Of a stretch of 64,000 nucleotides of DNA, positions 35,017-44,043 are shown in pieces. This DNA comes from Geminocystis sp. NIES-3708. GTDB taxonomy: Bacteria > Cyanobacteriota > Cyanobacteriia > Cyanobacteriales > Cyanobacteriaceae. A model generated the notes under the pieces. That model was not told the origin of the DNA. It ran no database searches and saw nothing but the letters and a program-made list of their open reading frames with translations. Positions within the stretch are counted from its first letter, which is position 1, and each line of letters starts with the position of its first letter. A program made the position numbers and the translations under genes. The stretch covers positions 248,001 to 312,000 of the forward strand of contig NZ_AP014815.1 in NCBI RefSeq assembly GCF_001548095.1, in the 5' to 3' direction.

Positions 35017-36084
35017 ATGACCGCAACTTTACAAGCCCCCCCTAAAAATCGTCGTGTTGTTTTTCCTTTTACCGCTATTGTCGGACAAGAACAAATGAAA
35101 CTTGCATTATTACTTAACGTCATCGATCCGAAAATTGGCGGAGTAATGATTATGGGCGATCGAGGTACGGGAAAATCTACCACTATTAGGGCTTTAGCGG
35201 ACTTATTACCAGAGATTGACGTGGTGGCAGGTGATCCTTTTAACTCCTCTCCTATTGATGTTGAAATGATGACTGATGATATTCGAGACAAAATTGATCG
35301 TCAAGAAGAATTAACAATTATTCAAAAAAAAGTACCCATGGTTGATTTACCTTTAGGTGCAACGGAAGATCGAGTTTGTGGTACGATAGACATTGAAAAA
35401 GCACTTTCAGAAGGAGTTAAAGCCTTTGAACCCGGATTACTAGCTAAAGCTAATCGTGGTATTCTCTATGTTGATGAAGTTAACTTACTTGATGATCACT
35501 TAGTTGATGTATTATTGGACTCCGCCGCTAGTGGGTGGAATACAGTAGAAAGGGAAGGTATTTCTATTCGCCATCCTGCCCGTTTTGTCTTGGTAGGCTC
35601 AGGTAATCCCGAAGAAGGGGAATTACGACCTCAATTACTTGATCGTTTTGGAATGCACGCAGAGATACGCACAGTCAAAGAGCCCGATTTGAGAGTCCAA
35701 ATTGTCGAACAAAGAGGAGAATTTGATCGTGATCCTCAAAGTTTCTTGACTCAATATGAATCACAACAACAAGAATTACAAAAAAAATTAGTTCAAGCTC
35801 AAGAATTATTACCAAAAGTAACAATGGATTATGATATTCGAGTTAAAGTATCAGAAATTTGCTCAGAATTAGATATTGATGGTTTAAGAGGAGATATTGT
35901 TACTAATCGTGCGGCGAAAGCCTTAGCAGCTTTTGAATCTCGTACAGAAGTTACGGCGGATGATATTCGTCGTGTGATGCCGTTGTGTTTGCGTCATCGT
36001 TTAAGAAAAGATCCTTTAGAATCCATTGATTCTGGCTATAAAGTCGAAAAATCCATTAATCGTGTTTTTGGATTAACTGAATAA
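35017..36084 (+). CDS. chlI: Magnesium chelatase ATPase subunit I
   Basis: 355 residues. Walker A GDRGTGKS is at 47-54, Walker B is [10 protein letters not shown] near 149, and an arginine finger region follows ([19 protein letters not shown]). ChlI is the AAA+ motor of Mg-protoporphyrin IX chelatase (ChlI-ChlD-ChlH), the first committed step to chlorophyll. ChlD and ChlH are not in the window, as is usual for cyanobacteria. The C-terminal domain has the [10 protein letters not shown] and [11 protein letters not shown] blocks. Confidence 0.98.
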   Translation: MTATLQAPPKNRRVVFPFTAIVGQEQMKLALLLNVIDPKIGGVMIMGDRGTGKSTTIRALADLLPEIDVVAGDPFNSSPIDVEMMTDDIRDKIDRQEELTIIQKKVPMVDLPLGATEDRVCGTIDIEKALSEGVKAFEPGLLAKANRGILYVDEVNLLDDHLVDVLLDSAASGWNTVEREGISIRHPARFVLVGSGNPEEGELRPQLLDRFGMHAEIRTVKEPDLRVQIVEQRGEFDRDPQSFLTQYESQQQELQKKLVQAQELLPKVTMDYDIRVKVSEICSELDIDGLRGDIVTNRAAKALAAFESRTEVTADDIRRVMPLCLRHRLRKDPLESIDSGYKVEKSINRVFGLTE

Positions 36085-36108
36085 AATTAACAATTAGCAA
36101 TTAAAAAT

Positions 36109-36155
36109 AATAGACAATATGTCTATTCCAGAATTATTGTCTATTCCTTATTTTT
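36109..36155 (+). terminator. Intrinsic terminator after chlI
   Basis: AATAGACAAT (36109-36118) and ATTGTCTATT (36136-36145) form a perfect 10-bp stem with a 17-base loop, followed by CCTTATTTTT. A shorter internal hairpin (AATAGAC with GTCTATT at 36121) can compete. Confidence 0.6.
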
Positions 36156-36160
36156 AACGA

Positions 36161-36174
36161 GGGGTTTAAACCCC
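36161..36174. other. Palindrome GGGGTTTAAACCCC
   Basis: A perfect 14-bp palindrome between the chlI terminator and truB, 35 bases before the truB start. It is GC-rich in AT-rich surroundings and related to the ACCCCTAGGGGT palindrome at 27032. Confidence 0.7.
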
Positions 36175-36209
36175 TTACTGATTTATTCTTCCTCACTCCT
36201 TATTAATCA

Positions 36210-37094
36210 ATGGATGGTTTTCTAAACTTAAATAAACCGCAAAATTTCACTTCTCATGATTGTGTTGCTAAATTAAGAAAGATTTTAAAAACCAAAAAAA
36301 TCGGTCATGGTGGTACTTTAGATCCTTTAGCTACGGGTGTTTTACCCATCGCCATTGGTAAAGCTACTAGATTATTACAATTTTTACCAACAGGGAAGGC
36401 TTATCAAGCTAAAATTAGATTTGGAATTGTTACCACTACCGATGATTTAGAGGGAGATATTATCAAAAAAACTTCAGCTTTTGATTTAACTTTAGAAAAA
36501 ATTACTCCTTATTTACAAGATTTTATCGGTAAAATTCAGCAGACTCCTCCTGCTTATAGTGCCATAAAAAAAGAAGGTAAAAAATTATATGAATTGGCGA
36601 GAAAAGGGGAAATAATAGATATACCAAAAAGAGAAGTAGAAATAACTAAAATTGATATTTTAGACTGGGTAAATGGAGAATTTCCTGAATTAGATTTACA
36701 AGTGTTTTGCGGTAGTGGCACTTATATTAGATCTATAGCGCGCGATTTAGGAGAAAAATTAGGTACAGGTGCAACTTTATCCGCTTTAAATCGAACTCTT
36801 AGCTGTGGAATGATCATAGAAAATAGCTTAGATTTTGAAGATATAACTTCACAAAAAAAAACAAGTGATTTTAAATTAATTAATCTTGATTATCCCTTAG
36901 AAAATTTATCTATGATAAATCTTAATGAAGATGAGAGTAAAAGATGGTGTCAAGGACAAAAAATAGTTATTAATAATAATGTAGATAATCAGTTTTATCG
37001 TACTTATAATTATCTTTGTGAGTTTATTGGTATCAGTGAATTAAAGATGGATGAAAATATAAAATTAATAAAACCAAAAGTAGTTATTAATTAA
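36210..37094 (+). CDS. truB: tRNA pseudouridine(55) synthase
   Basis: 294 residues. The catalytic block GHGGTLDPLATGVLPIAIG puts the nucleophile Asp at residue 38. The other family motifs follow (QQTPPAYSAIKKEGKKLYEL and SGTYIRSIARDLGEKLGTGA). It isomerises U55 in the T-loop of most tRNAs. Length and order are normal. It follows chlI, separated by the terminator and palindrome. Confidence 0.96.
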   Translation: MDGFLNLNKPQNFTSHDCVAKLRKILKTKKIGHGGTLDPLATGVLPIAIGKATRLLQFLPTGKAYQAKIRFGIVTTTDDLEGDIIKKTSAFDLTLEKITPYLQDFIGKIQQTPPAYSAIKKEGKKLYELARKGEIIDIPKREVEITKIDILDWVNGEFPELDLQVFCGSGTYIRSIARDLGEKLGTGATLSALNRTLSCGMIIENSLDFEDITSQKKTSDFKLINLDYPLENLSMINLNEDESKRWCQGQKIVINNNVDNQFYRTYNYLCEFIGISELKMDENIKLIKPKVVIN

Positions 37095-37420
37095 GGAAAA
37101 AATTTTATCTTCAAGTAATTGTTTATCATAAAACAAAAATATATTTATTATCTTTTCTTTTAATTTTATGAAGTTAAAGTTAAATAAATTTTAAAACAAA
37201 GTAAATTGTATATTTTATGTCAAAATTAACAAAACTTAAGTCATAAGATCTGATATTTGTTTTAACTAAAAATTGATTCAGACTCAAACCAGAAGAGCTA
37301 TTTTTTAAATTTATGTGACTAATAAAAAAATACCACAGGAAAATTCTGCTCATTTCAAGATAAAATTAAAAAAAATCTTTATATTATCCATCACTACTGA
37401 TCATAAAGTGGCTAAAACTC
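37095..37420. other. Gene-free spacer
   Basis: 326 AT-rich bases between truB and the HD-domain gene. No coding frame, RNA gene or structured repeat was recognised. Confidence 0.5.
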
Positions 37421-38779
37421 ATGAATCAAACAGATTATCTGTATCAGTGTTGTCAAATACTAAATAATGCCATTACAAAATTGGGTTTTATAGTTACTGA
37501 TGATAAAATCTGTGAAGTTTCTGAATTAATAATTGAGATGATGACGCAAAAATCTCGATATTTTCATAACTTTAAACATATTTTAATGGTATCTAATTCA
37601 GATTATCCTTTAATTACTTTAGCTGGATTATTTCATGATATAGTTTATTGGCAAGTTGATGGTAAAATTCCTTTTAATTTAACACCTTATATCACTCCTT
37701 TTATTGAACAAAAAAATGATAGCTTACTCATAAAAAAACAATTAAATTATCAAGATAATTCTTTTAAAATTTTATTGAATATTTTTGGTTTAAATTTAGG
37801 GGATAATTTATCTAAATTTAGTGGACAAAATGAATTTTTAAGTGCTTTAGTAGCGACAAAAGTATTAGAACCAATTTTATCATTACCTATCATTACTCAA
37901 ATTATTACCTTAATAGAATTAACTATTCCTTTTCGACATATTGACGGCGAAATTAATCAAATAACCGTACTTTTAAAAAAACGTTTAGAAAGAGTAAATA
38001 ATCAGTTTAATTTAGGTTTAAAAGATCAAGATCTTGTTAGTACGATTACCCAAGCTGTTAAACTAGCAAATGTTGATGTGAGCGGTTTTGCTTCTTCTGA
38101 TGTTATGGAATTTATTAATAATACATGGCTATTATTACCAGAAACAAATCATTGCTTAAGAGAAACAACAAAATATACGATTGAAGAGTATAGAATCGCC
38201 TTAGCAAATACTCTTAATTTTATCAATTATTTATCTCCTCAATTTATTTTTCATAATTATAATAATGAACCTTCTAAGGAAGCTTTTCAAGAATTAATTA
38301 ATTCTGCTCAATATAACTTAAAAATTACTAGGCTTTATCTCACCGCTAAATTAGTTAGTATTTCTTTTTTAGAAGCGATTTGTATGCGTTTCTACCCTCA
38401 AATATCTTTATCTTTTTTATTCGGCATACGTGGTAACATGAAGTCTAAACATTTATCATTAATTAATTTTTTACCTGTATTCAATTTTTATGCACCCACT
38501 GATAAAATTGAAAATGATACTTTAGCTTTATTAGAATTAGAATGTCAAAAAAACTTTGAATATCCTTTTAAACAAGCTCTATTTACTACCTTTATTGTTA
38601 AATATTTAACCTTTTCTAAAATTATTATTTATACACAAAAATGTTATCTTTTTTTCGATCATAAAATTACGAACGAAGAATTTTTAAAACTTTTTCCATC
38701 GCCATTAATTACTATTGTTTCTGAAGCCATTGCTCAATTATTAATGGAAAAACGAAAAGCAGTATTAAAGAAATTATAA
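37421..38779 (+). CDS. Predicted metal-dependent HD-domain phosphohydrolase-like protein
   Basis: 452 residues. The N-terminal section has FHNFKHILMVSNS and LAGLFHDIVYWQVD, the H...HD metal-binding arrangement of COG4339-like HD proteins, with His near 46 and HD near 67-68. Later residues have no family I know, apart from Ile/Leu-rich helices and a conserved HIDGEINQITVLLKKRLERV segment. Such proteins are typically cytoplasmic phosphohydrolases; substrate unknown. It precedes a GT39 gene by 28 bases, so co-transcription is likely. Confidence 0.65.
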   Translation: MNQTDYLYQCCQILNNAITKLGFIVTDDKICEVSELIIEMMTQKSRYFHNFKHILMVSNSDYPLITLAGLFHDIVYWQVDGKIPFNLTPYITPFIEQKNDSLLIKKQLNYQDNSFKILLNIFGLNLGDNLSKFSGQNEFLSALVATKVLEPILSLPIITQIITLIELTIPFRHIDGEINQITVLLKKRLERVNNQFNLGLKDQDLVSTITQAVKLANVDVSGFASSDVMEFINNTWLLLPETNHCLRETTKYTIEEYRIALANTLNFINYLSPQFIFHNYNNEPSKEAFQELINSAQYNLKITRLYLTAKLVSISFLEAICMRFYPQISLSFLFGIRGNMKSKHLSLINFLPVFNFYAPTDKIENDTLALLELECQKNFEYPFKQALFTTFIVKYLTFSKIIIYTQKCYLFFDHKITNEEFLKLFPSPLITIVSEAIAQLLMEKRKAVLKKL

Positions 38780-38807
38780 ATTTTCAGATTTCTATTCTAA
38801 TAAACAA

Positions 38808-41381
38808 ATGTCAGTCAAAAATATTTTAACAAATAATTATTCATTATCAGATAAATTATCTAATAGGAGAGTCATTTTATGGCTAATCTTAATCTGGAGT
38901 TTTGGTTTTATAGTTGATCGTATTTGGTTTAGTTTAGATAATACCATACCAGCATGGGATCCTTCGGAATATCTTAATGGAGTAATGGTATATAAAGAAG
39001 CACTAAAAACTCCTCATTTTTTTGATGCTTCATGGTGGCGAGAATTTTGGTTATTATCAAATAAAATACCTCCTTTAATGTATATTTTAACTGCACCTTT
39101 TTTTTTAATATTAGGTGCAAGTGTTGATCATGGTAACTTAGTTTTATCATTATTTAGCTTCATTTTATTAATTTCATTATTTTATTTAGGAGTTTTATTT
39201 TTTAACTCAAAAATTGCTTTATTTGCTTGTTTATTAGTACAATTAATTCCTGCTTTATATTATTATCGACTTGAATTTTTGTTAGATTATCCTCTAACCG
39301 TAATGATAACTTTTAGCTTCACTATTTTTAGTTATTGGTATTTTAGTAAAACTAAATCTTCATGGTGGTTGGCAATTTTATCAGGAATTTCTTTCGGTTT
39401 GGGAATAATGTTAAAACAAACCTTTGTTTTCTTCCTATTTTTACCGATTGTTTTTGCCTTTATATCTTTATTTATATATAAAAAATGGCACAAGTTAACA
39501 CAATTAATTACTAGCTTTTTGATAGCAATTTTTATTTTTTTTCCTTGGTATCGTACTAATTGGCTTTTAATTTTTACATCCGGCAAAAGAGCAACTGTTG
39601 ATTCGGCTATATTAGAAGGTGATCCACCTTTAAATACCTTACAAGCATGGACTTTTTATGGTGAAGTTTTACCTTATTTATTATCATGGCATTTATTGAT
39701 TATTCCTGTTCTTTGTTTGATTTATTTAACTATTAAATATCTAACCAATAAATCAGCTAAATTAAGCAAATTTTCTGCTTTTATTCAATCTAATTTTTAT
39801 CAAAATCAAGTAAATGTCAAAAATAACAACTATTCTTTAACTTATTTGATTACTATTTGGTTAGGAGTATTTTTATTTGGTGGTTACTTATTATCTTCAT
39901 TAAACGTTAATAAAGATGCTCGTTATATTTTACCATTATTACCCATTTTTGCCTTAATTTTATCAGCATTAATTTATAGTTATAAAGCTATTGGCTCTAA
40001 CTTATTAAAATTATTTACAGTCTTATTTGCTATTATTTTAATGCTATTAAATTTATTCCCCATTGGAGGTAATTTTTTAACGGAAAAATTTAGTTCAAAA
40101 ATGCAAAATTTTCCATATATGTCTCAAAAATGGGCTACTCCAGATATTATTCCTACCGCTATTAATATCGCTCCTTACCTAAGATCTAATATCGGTGTTT
40201 TACCTTCCACTGCCGAAATAAATCAACATAATATCTCTTTTTATGGTTCAATTCCTGCTTTTAAAGTATTTGGAAGACAAGTAGGTGTTCAAGAAAAATT
40301 TGTTTTTCAAGATGTTAATTCATTAGATTGGTTTTTGACGAAAACAGGCTATCAAGGCTCGATACCTGATGCTCAAAAAACTACCGTAGAATTAGTTGAA
40401 AATAATGGAGATTTCAAAGTAATTAAACAATGGCAATTACCTGATGAAAGTGAATTAAAATTATACCATCGTCTCTTACCTAATAATGAAGTTTTACCTT
40501 TAAATAGTAGTAATAATAATCTTAAATTAGATGAAATAATTGTGCCGAAAAAAGTCAAACAAGGGCAATCTATTCCTATTACTTATAAATGGTCAGGGTC
40601 ATGGAATAATTTAAATAGTGCCATTCTTGTTCTAAACTGGCAATCTTTGACAAGTCAAGAAAAATGGACACATGATCATCGTCTTGCTATGGGAAATTTA
40701 CACTCTGATAATGTCGCTTTAAAAGAATTAAATCAAGATTTTCAAGTTATCGAAAATACGGCTATGTTTGCTGAAGAAAATTTACCTGATGGAGATTATA
40801 TTTTACAAGCAAGTTATTTGAATATGGATACAGGAGAAAGTTATCCTATTTTTACTCCTAATATTCAAATTACTCTTGACAAAAATGCTGATTTAATATC
40901 CTCTAATAGACAGTTAGATTTAGTTTCTCAAATTAGCAAATTAGCCCCCAATTTATCTCTAGGAATTGATGGTTTAGATCCTATTTTTGCTGATATTGGC
41001 AGAATTAATCAATATGATCCTACTCAAGATTATCTCAAGGTAACTGAAAAAGCTATGCAATATCGATTACAAACTGAGGATAATTTAGGCTATTTATATA
41101 CTTTACTTTTATCTCAAGTATTACAACAAAAAGTTGATGATGCGATCGCAACAGCTCAAAGATTAGTAGAAAAAGATCCTGAAAACCCTTTTAATCATGC
41201 TTATCTAACTTTTCTATACTTGTATGATTGGAGAGGACAAGAAGGAGAAAAAGCCTTACAACCAGCATTAACATTAAAACCAGAAATGATTGAGTTTCAA
41301 TACTTAAAAGGTGTTAGTACTTTGATGCAAGGTAACTTAGTGAAAACATGGTATATTTACAAACAATTATCAAACAGTTAA
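38808..41381 (+). CDS. GT39-type membrane glycosyltransferase with C-terminal TPR region
   Basis: 857 residues. About ten N-terminal membrane helices lie in residues 20-430. The first luminal loop has PAWDPSEYLNG, with the Asp-containing pattern expected for ArnT/PMT-like lipid-linked glycosyltransferases. A KDARYILPLLPIFALIL segment follows. From about 540 the protein is soluble: a beta-rich region (about 580-690) and a TPR-like helical end (DAIATAQRLVEKDPENPFNH). It likely adds a sugar from a polyprenyl-phosphate donor to a lipid or protein outside the membrane. The specific substrate is unknown. Confidence 0.8.
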   Translation: MSVKNILTNNYSLSDKLSNRRVILWLILIWSFGFIVDRIWFSLDNTIPAWDPSEYLNGVMVYKEALKTPHFFDASWWREFWLLSNKIPPLMYILTAPFFLILGASVDHGNLVLSLFSFILLISLFYLGVLFFNSKIALFACLLVQLIPALYYYRLEFLLDYPLTVMITFSFTIFSYWYFSKTKSSWWLAILSGISFGLGIMLKQTFVFFLFLPIVFAFISLFIYKKWHKLTQLITSFLIAIFIFFPWYRTNWLLIFTSGKRATVDSAILEGDPPLNTLQAWTFYGEVLPYLLSWHLLIIPVLCLIYLTIKYLTNKSAKLSKFSAFIQSNFYQNQVNVKNNNYSLTYLITIWLGVFLFGGYLLSSLNVNKDARYILPLLPIFALILSALIYSYKAIGSNLLKLFTVLFAIILMLLNLFPIGGNFLTEKFSSKMQNFPYMSQKWATPDIIPTAINIAPYLRSNIGVLPSTAEINQHNISFYGSIPAFKVFGRQVGVQEKFVFQDVNSLDWFLTKTGYQGSIPDAQKTTVELVENNGDFKVIKQWQLPDESELKLYHRLLPNNEVLPLNSSNNNLKLDEIIVPKKVKQGQSIPITYKWSGSWNNLNSAILVLNWQSLTSQEKWTHDHRLAMGNLHSDNVALKELNQDFQVIENTAMFAEENLPDGDYILQASYLNMDTGESYPIFTPNIQITLDKNADLISSNRQLDLVSQISKLAPNLSLGIDGLDPIFADIGRINQYDPTQDYLKVTEKAMQYRLQTEDNLGYLYTLLLSQVLQQKVDDAIATAQRLVEKDPENPFNHAYLTFLYLYDWRGQEGEKALQPALTLKPEMIEFQYLKGVSTLMQGNLVKTWYIYKQLSNS

Positions 41382-41447
41382 AAAATTGACAATTGTCAAT
41401 GAATAATTAATACTTTATTCATCTTGATGTCAGAAATAGTAATGAAT

Positions 41448-41481
41448 AATCACTCATTGATCATAGTGATTATTGATCAAT
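41448..41481. repeat. Nested inverted repeats between the GT39 gene and mraY
   Basis: AATCACT (41448-41454) pairs with AGTGATT (41465-41471), enclosing TGATCA. ATTGATCAAT (41472-41481) is a perfect palindrome of its own. The loop ATTGATCA and the palindrome share ATTGATCA. It could be a terminator of the upstream gene or an operator; no T-run follows. Confidence 0.55.
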
Positions 41482-41541
41482 ATTTTATTGATTACTAAAA
41501 CTAAATTTAACATTAATTTTGTCTAACTACTTATAAGTAAA

Positions 41542-42606
41542 ATGAAAAGCAATTCTGTATCTTTGAATCGTTTAATAAATCCTACTGGATGGACATTATT
41601 AGTTTTCCTTGGGGGAATTTTAATGATTATCGCTTTCGGTTTTTTAACGATTAATCAAATTTTACCTTTACTTTTATCAACTATTGCCTGTGGTGCTTTA
41701 GGGTATGTAGTCGTACCTATTTTACAAAAAATCAAAGCCTCCCAGATTATACAAGAAGATGGTCCTCAAAGTCATTTAAAAAAAGCAGGTACACCTACGA
41801 TGGGGGGAATTTTCTTCATCCCAACGGCAGTTATTATCGGCTTAATTATGGGAGATTTTACAGGAAACGTGATAGCTTCAGCATTGGTAACTCTTAGTTA
41901 TGGTTTTATCGGTTGGGTAGATGATTGGCAAATTTTACGGAAAAAAACCAATCTTGGTTTAACTCCCAAGCAAAAATTAATCCTACAAATCGGAGTTGCA
42001 ATCATTTTCTGTATTTGGATGTATTTTTCTCAACCTGCTTCTATCACAAGTATCGAATTACCCTTTAATTTCATCTTACCTTTAGGCTTTTTTTTCTGGT
42101 TTGTGGCAACTTTTGTCATGGTAGCACAAAGCAATGCAACGAACTTAACGGATGGAGTTGATGGTTTAGCTGGAGGCACTTGTGCCATCGCATTTTTAGG
42201 ATTAGGAATTTTAGTCGGAGAAAATTATCCTGATTTATTAATATTTTGTCTTGCTATTAGCGGAGGTTGCTTAGGATTTGTCATCCATAATCGCAATAAA
42301 GCATCAGTATTCATGGGCGATACAGGCTCATTAGCATTAGGTGCAAGTTTAGCGGCAGTAGGCATTTTAAGTCAAAATTTATGGGCGTTATTTATCATCA
42401 GTTTATTATTTTTCGTGGAATCTTTATCAGTAATAGCTCAAGTTACTTATTATAAAGCCACCAAAGATGCTGAAGGAAAAGGAAAAAGACTCTTAAAAAT
42501 GGCACCCATTCACCACCATTTAGAATTAAGTGGTTGGTCAGAAACTCAAATTGTGGGAGTATTTTATATCATCAATACTATTTTGATTTTATTGATTCTC
42601 AGTTAA
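41542..42606 (+). CDS. mraY: Phospho-N-acetylmuramoyl-pentapeptide-transferase
   Basis: 354 residues, ten predicted helices. The signature KKAGTPTMGGIFF near 79, DDWQILRKKTNLGLTPKQK near 130-148, NATNLTDGVDGLAGG near 200 and the HHHLELSG loop near 330 are the MraY active-site blocks. It transfers phospho-MurNAc-pentapeptide to undecaprenyl phosphate to make lipid I. In this region it stands outside a dcw cluster. Confidence 0.96.
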   Translation: MKSNSVSLNRLINPTGWTLLVFLGGILMIIAFGFLTINQILPLLLSTIACGALGYVVVPILQKIKASQIIQEDGPQSHLKKAGTPTMGGIFFIPTAVIIGLIMGDFTGNVIASALVTLSYGFIGWVDDWQILRKKTNLGLTPKQKLILQIGVAIIFCIWMYFSQPASITSIELPFNFILPLGFFFWFVATFVMVAQSNATNLTDGVDGLAGGTCAIAFLGLGILVGENYPDLLIFCLAISGGCLGFVIHNRNKASVFMGDTGSLALGASLAAVGILSQNLWALFIISLLFFVESLSVIAQVTYYKATKDAEGKGKRLLKMAPIHHHLELSGWSETQIVGVFYIINTILILLILS

Positions 42607-43096
42607 TTTCTAAGTGTAAAACATAGTTACCCAAATTCAGATGATTACTCCATAACTCATATTCTATTCTTAAAGATTTAGGCAAAGATTTATCAGTTAA
42701 GGTTAAACTACGGGTAAAGTTACGCAAGTGAAGACAATTTTGCTGATTATTATCATCAGCATCATTATTAATCCAGTAACGACTTTTACCATAGATACCC
42801 CTTTCCCAAAAATGACGATAGTTGACACTATTTCTATTTTGCTGAGTCATGATTACTCGATAAGGAGATATTTCTAGCCATAGTAAATTTTTATTACTAC
42901 GATTATTTTTACTCCTTAAGACTTTTGTCTCTGTGTTATCAAAGGCATTGGCAAAATCGATATTACTTATTACCACATGAAACTTATCATGATCTCTTTG
43001 GTAAACAGTAGCAATGGCATCTAAATGAGCAAGAATTTCTAAATTAGTAGAAATATAAGACAAAGAAATAGAACGATATTCGGTTAACATAAGCAA
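42599..43096 (-). CDS. Conserved hypothetical protein
   Basis: 165 residues, family not recognised. It overlaps the mraY 3' end by eight bases (convergent). The N-terminal half (TEYRSISLSYISTNLEILAH, then DHDKFHVVISNIDFANAFDN) is strand-helix mixed. The middle has basic patches and a Trp-rich HFWERGIYGKSRYWIN segment. No membrane segment. It is probably a cyanobacterial lineage protein; function unknown. Met3 is an alternative start. Confidence 0.6.
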   Translation of the reverse strand: MLMLTEYRSISLSYISTNLEILAHLDAIATVYQRDHDKFHVVISNIDFANAFDNTETKVLRSKNNRSNKNLLWLEISPYRVIMTQQNRNSVNYRHFWERGIYGKSRYWINNDADDNNQQNCLHLRNFTRSLTLTDKSLPKSLRIEYELWSNHLNLGNYVLHLEIN

Positions 43097-43176
43097 CCTC
43101 GAAACTTGTTATACTCTAGCATAGATCGAAATGAAAGAGAATTTACGTTTTTCTAAAAAAAATTTCCTGTTGCTAT

Positions 43177-43204
43177 TGCTTTTTTTTTTTCCTTTCGCTA
43201 TAAT
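43177..43204 (+). promoter_or_regulatory. Promoter of tRNA-Asn
   Basis: TTGCTT (43177-43182) and TATAAT (43199-43204) are 16 bases apart. The -10 box ends 16 bases before the mature 5' end, allowing a short leader. Confidence 0.65.
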
Positions 43205-43220
43205 AATTAAATGTGAGCAA

Positions 43221-43292
43221 TCCTCGATAGCTCAGTGGTAGAGCGGTCGGCTGTTAACCGATTGGTCGTAGGTTCGAATCCTACTCGGGGAG
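43221..43292 (+). tRNA. tRNA-Asn (GTT anticodon)
   Basis: 72 bases. Acceptor TCCTCGA with TCGGGGA (one T-G), D-arm AGCTCAGTGGTAGAGC, anticodon loop CTGTTAA giving GTT, and T-loop GTTCGAATC. Discriminator G. CCA not encoded. Confidence 0.96.
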
Positions 43293-43407
43293 TTTTAAAC
43301 ATATAGTAACAAAAAAAGCTATTACTGATTCAATGATTTATTAATTTAACTAATAATATTATTAAGTTAAAAGAAGTTAAGATAAGATTATAAGAGCTTT
43401 TGAAGTA

Positions 43408-43632
43408 ATGGCAACAGTAAATAATCCCAGAGAATTATTCTTAGATGATTCTTTAGATATTGATATTTCTAGCCTAGTAAAAGATATTCTTTTAGTATCT
43501 GATAAAAATGAATTTCATGAAGATGATACCTCTGTGGAAGAAATTAAAGCTAGTTTAATTGGAGCATTACAACGAGTAAAAGAAGGAAAAACTAGATCAA
43601 TTTCAGAATTATGGAGGAAAATTGATGACTAA
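43408..43632 (+). CDS. Small antitoxin-like protein
   Basis: 74 residues, intact. Acidic, helical; the C-terminal block EEIKASLIGALQRVKEGKTR and SISELWRKID is typical of antitoxins paired with RelE/ParE-type toxins in cyanobacteria. Its stop overlaps the start of the downstream toxin gene by eight bases (ATG at 43625). The toxin is broken (see next), so the antitoxin may be an orphan. Confidence 0.7.
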   Translation: MATVNNPRELFLDDSLDIDISSLVKDILLVSDKNEFHEDDTSVEEIKASLIGALQRVKEGKTRSISELWRKIDD

Positions 43633-43978
43633 TAATTTTTCAATTTATGTGAGATTTGCCGATGAATTTGAAAAAGAAAGTATATAATTTATCTAAAAAA
43701 TATTTTAATCTTAAAGAAGATATTAAGTCTACAATACCAATACAATAAAGAGTATTTTATTAGAAGATCGTCTTACAGGCTTTGAGAGTGAAATTTATAT
43801 TTATAAAGTCACAGTCAAAAATAGTAATATACAAAAAGGTAAAAGTACAGGTTATCGTATAATTTATTCATGTGAATCAAAAACAAGTATTTTATTATTA
43901 ATAATTTACAATAAATTTGAAATATGAAATATTAGCATTAATGAAATTAAATTAATTTTAGATAATTATTATAAATAG
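43625..43978 (+). pseudogene. RelE/ParE-type toxin, several frameshifts and a stop
   Basis: MTNNFSIYVRFADEFEKES is followed by a shift from one extra A. The next segment VYNLSKKYFNLKEDIKST ends, then a further shift gives LLEDRLTGFESEIYIYKVTV, QKGKSTGYRIIYSC and TSILLLIIYNKFE, a TGA, then NISINEIKLILDNYYK. The order matches RelE-family toxins (EIYKVRV ... GKSxGYRxIY). Two frameshifts and one nonsense change are needed to explain it. Confidence 0.75.
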
Positions 43979-44043
43979 TAATAAGTTAATTTTTATAATT
44001 CATAAAATTCAAATTTTTTATAAGCTTTTAGGTAGAAAATAAG

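Noticed and set aside
37140-37420. AT-rich stretch upstream of the HD-domain gene searched for a CRISPR array or small RNA
   Set aside because: No regular repeat-spacer pattern or stable hairpin was found; there is no CRISPR array in the window.
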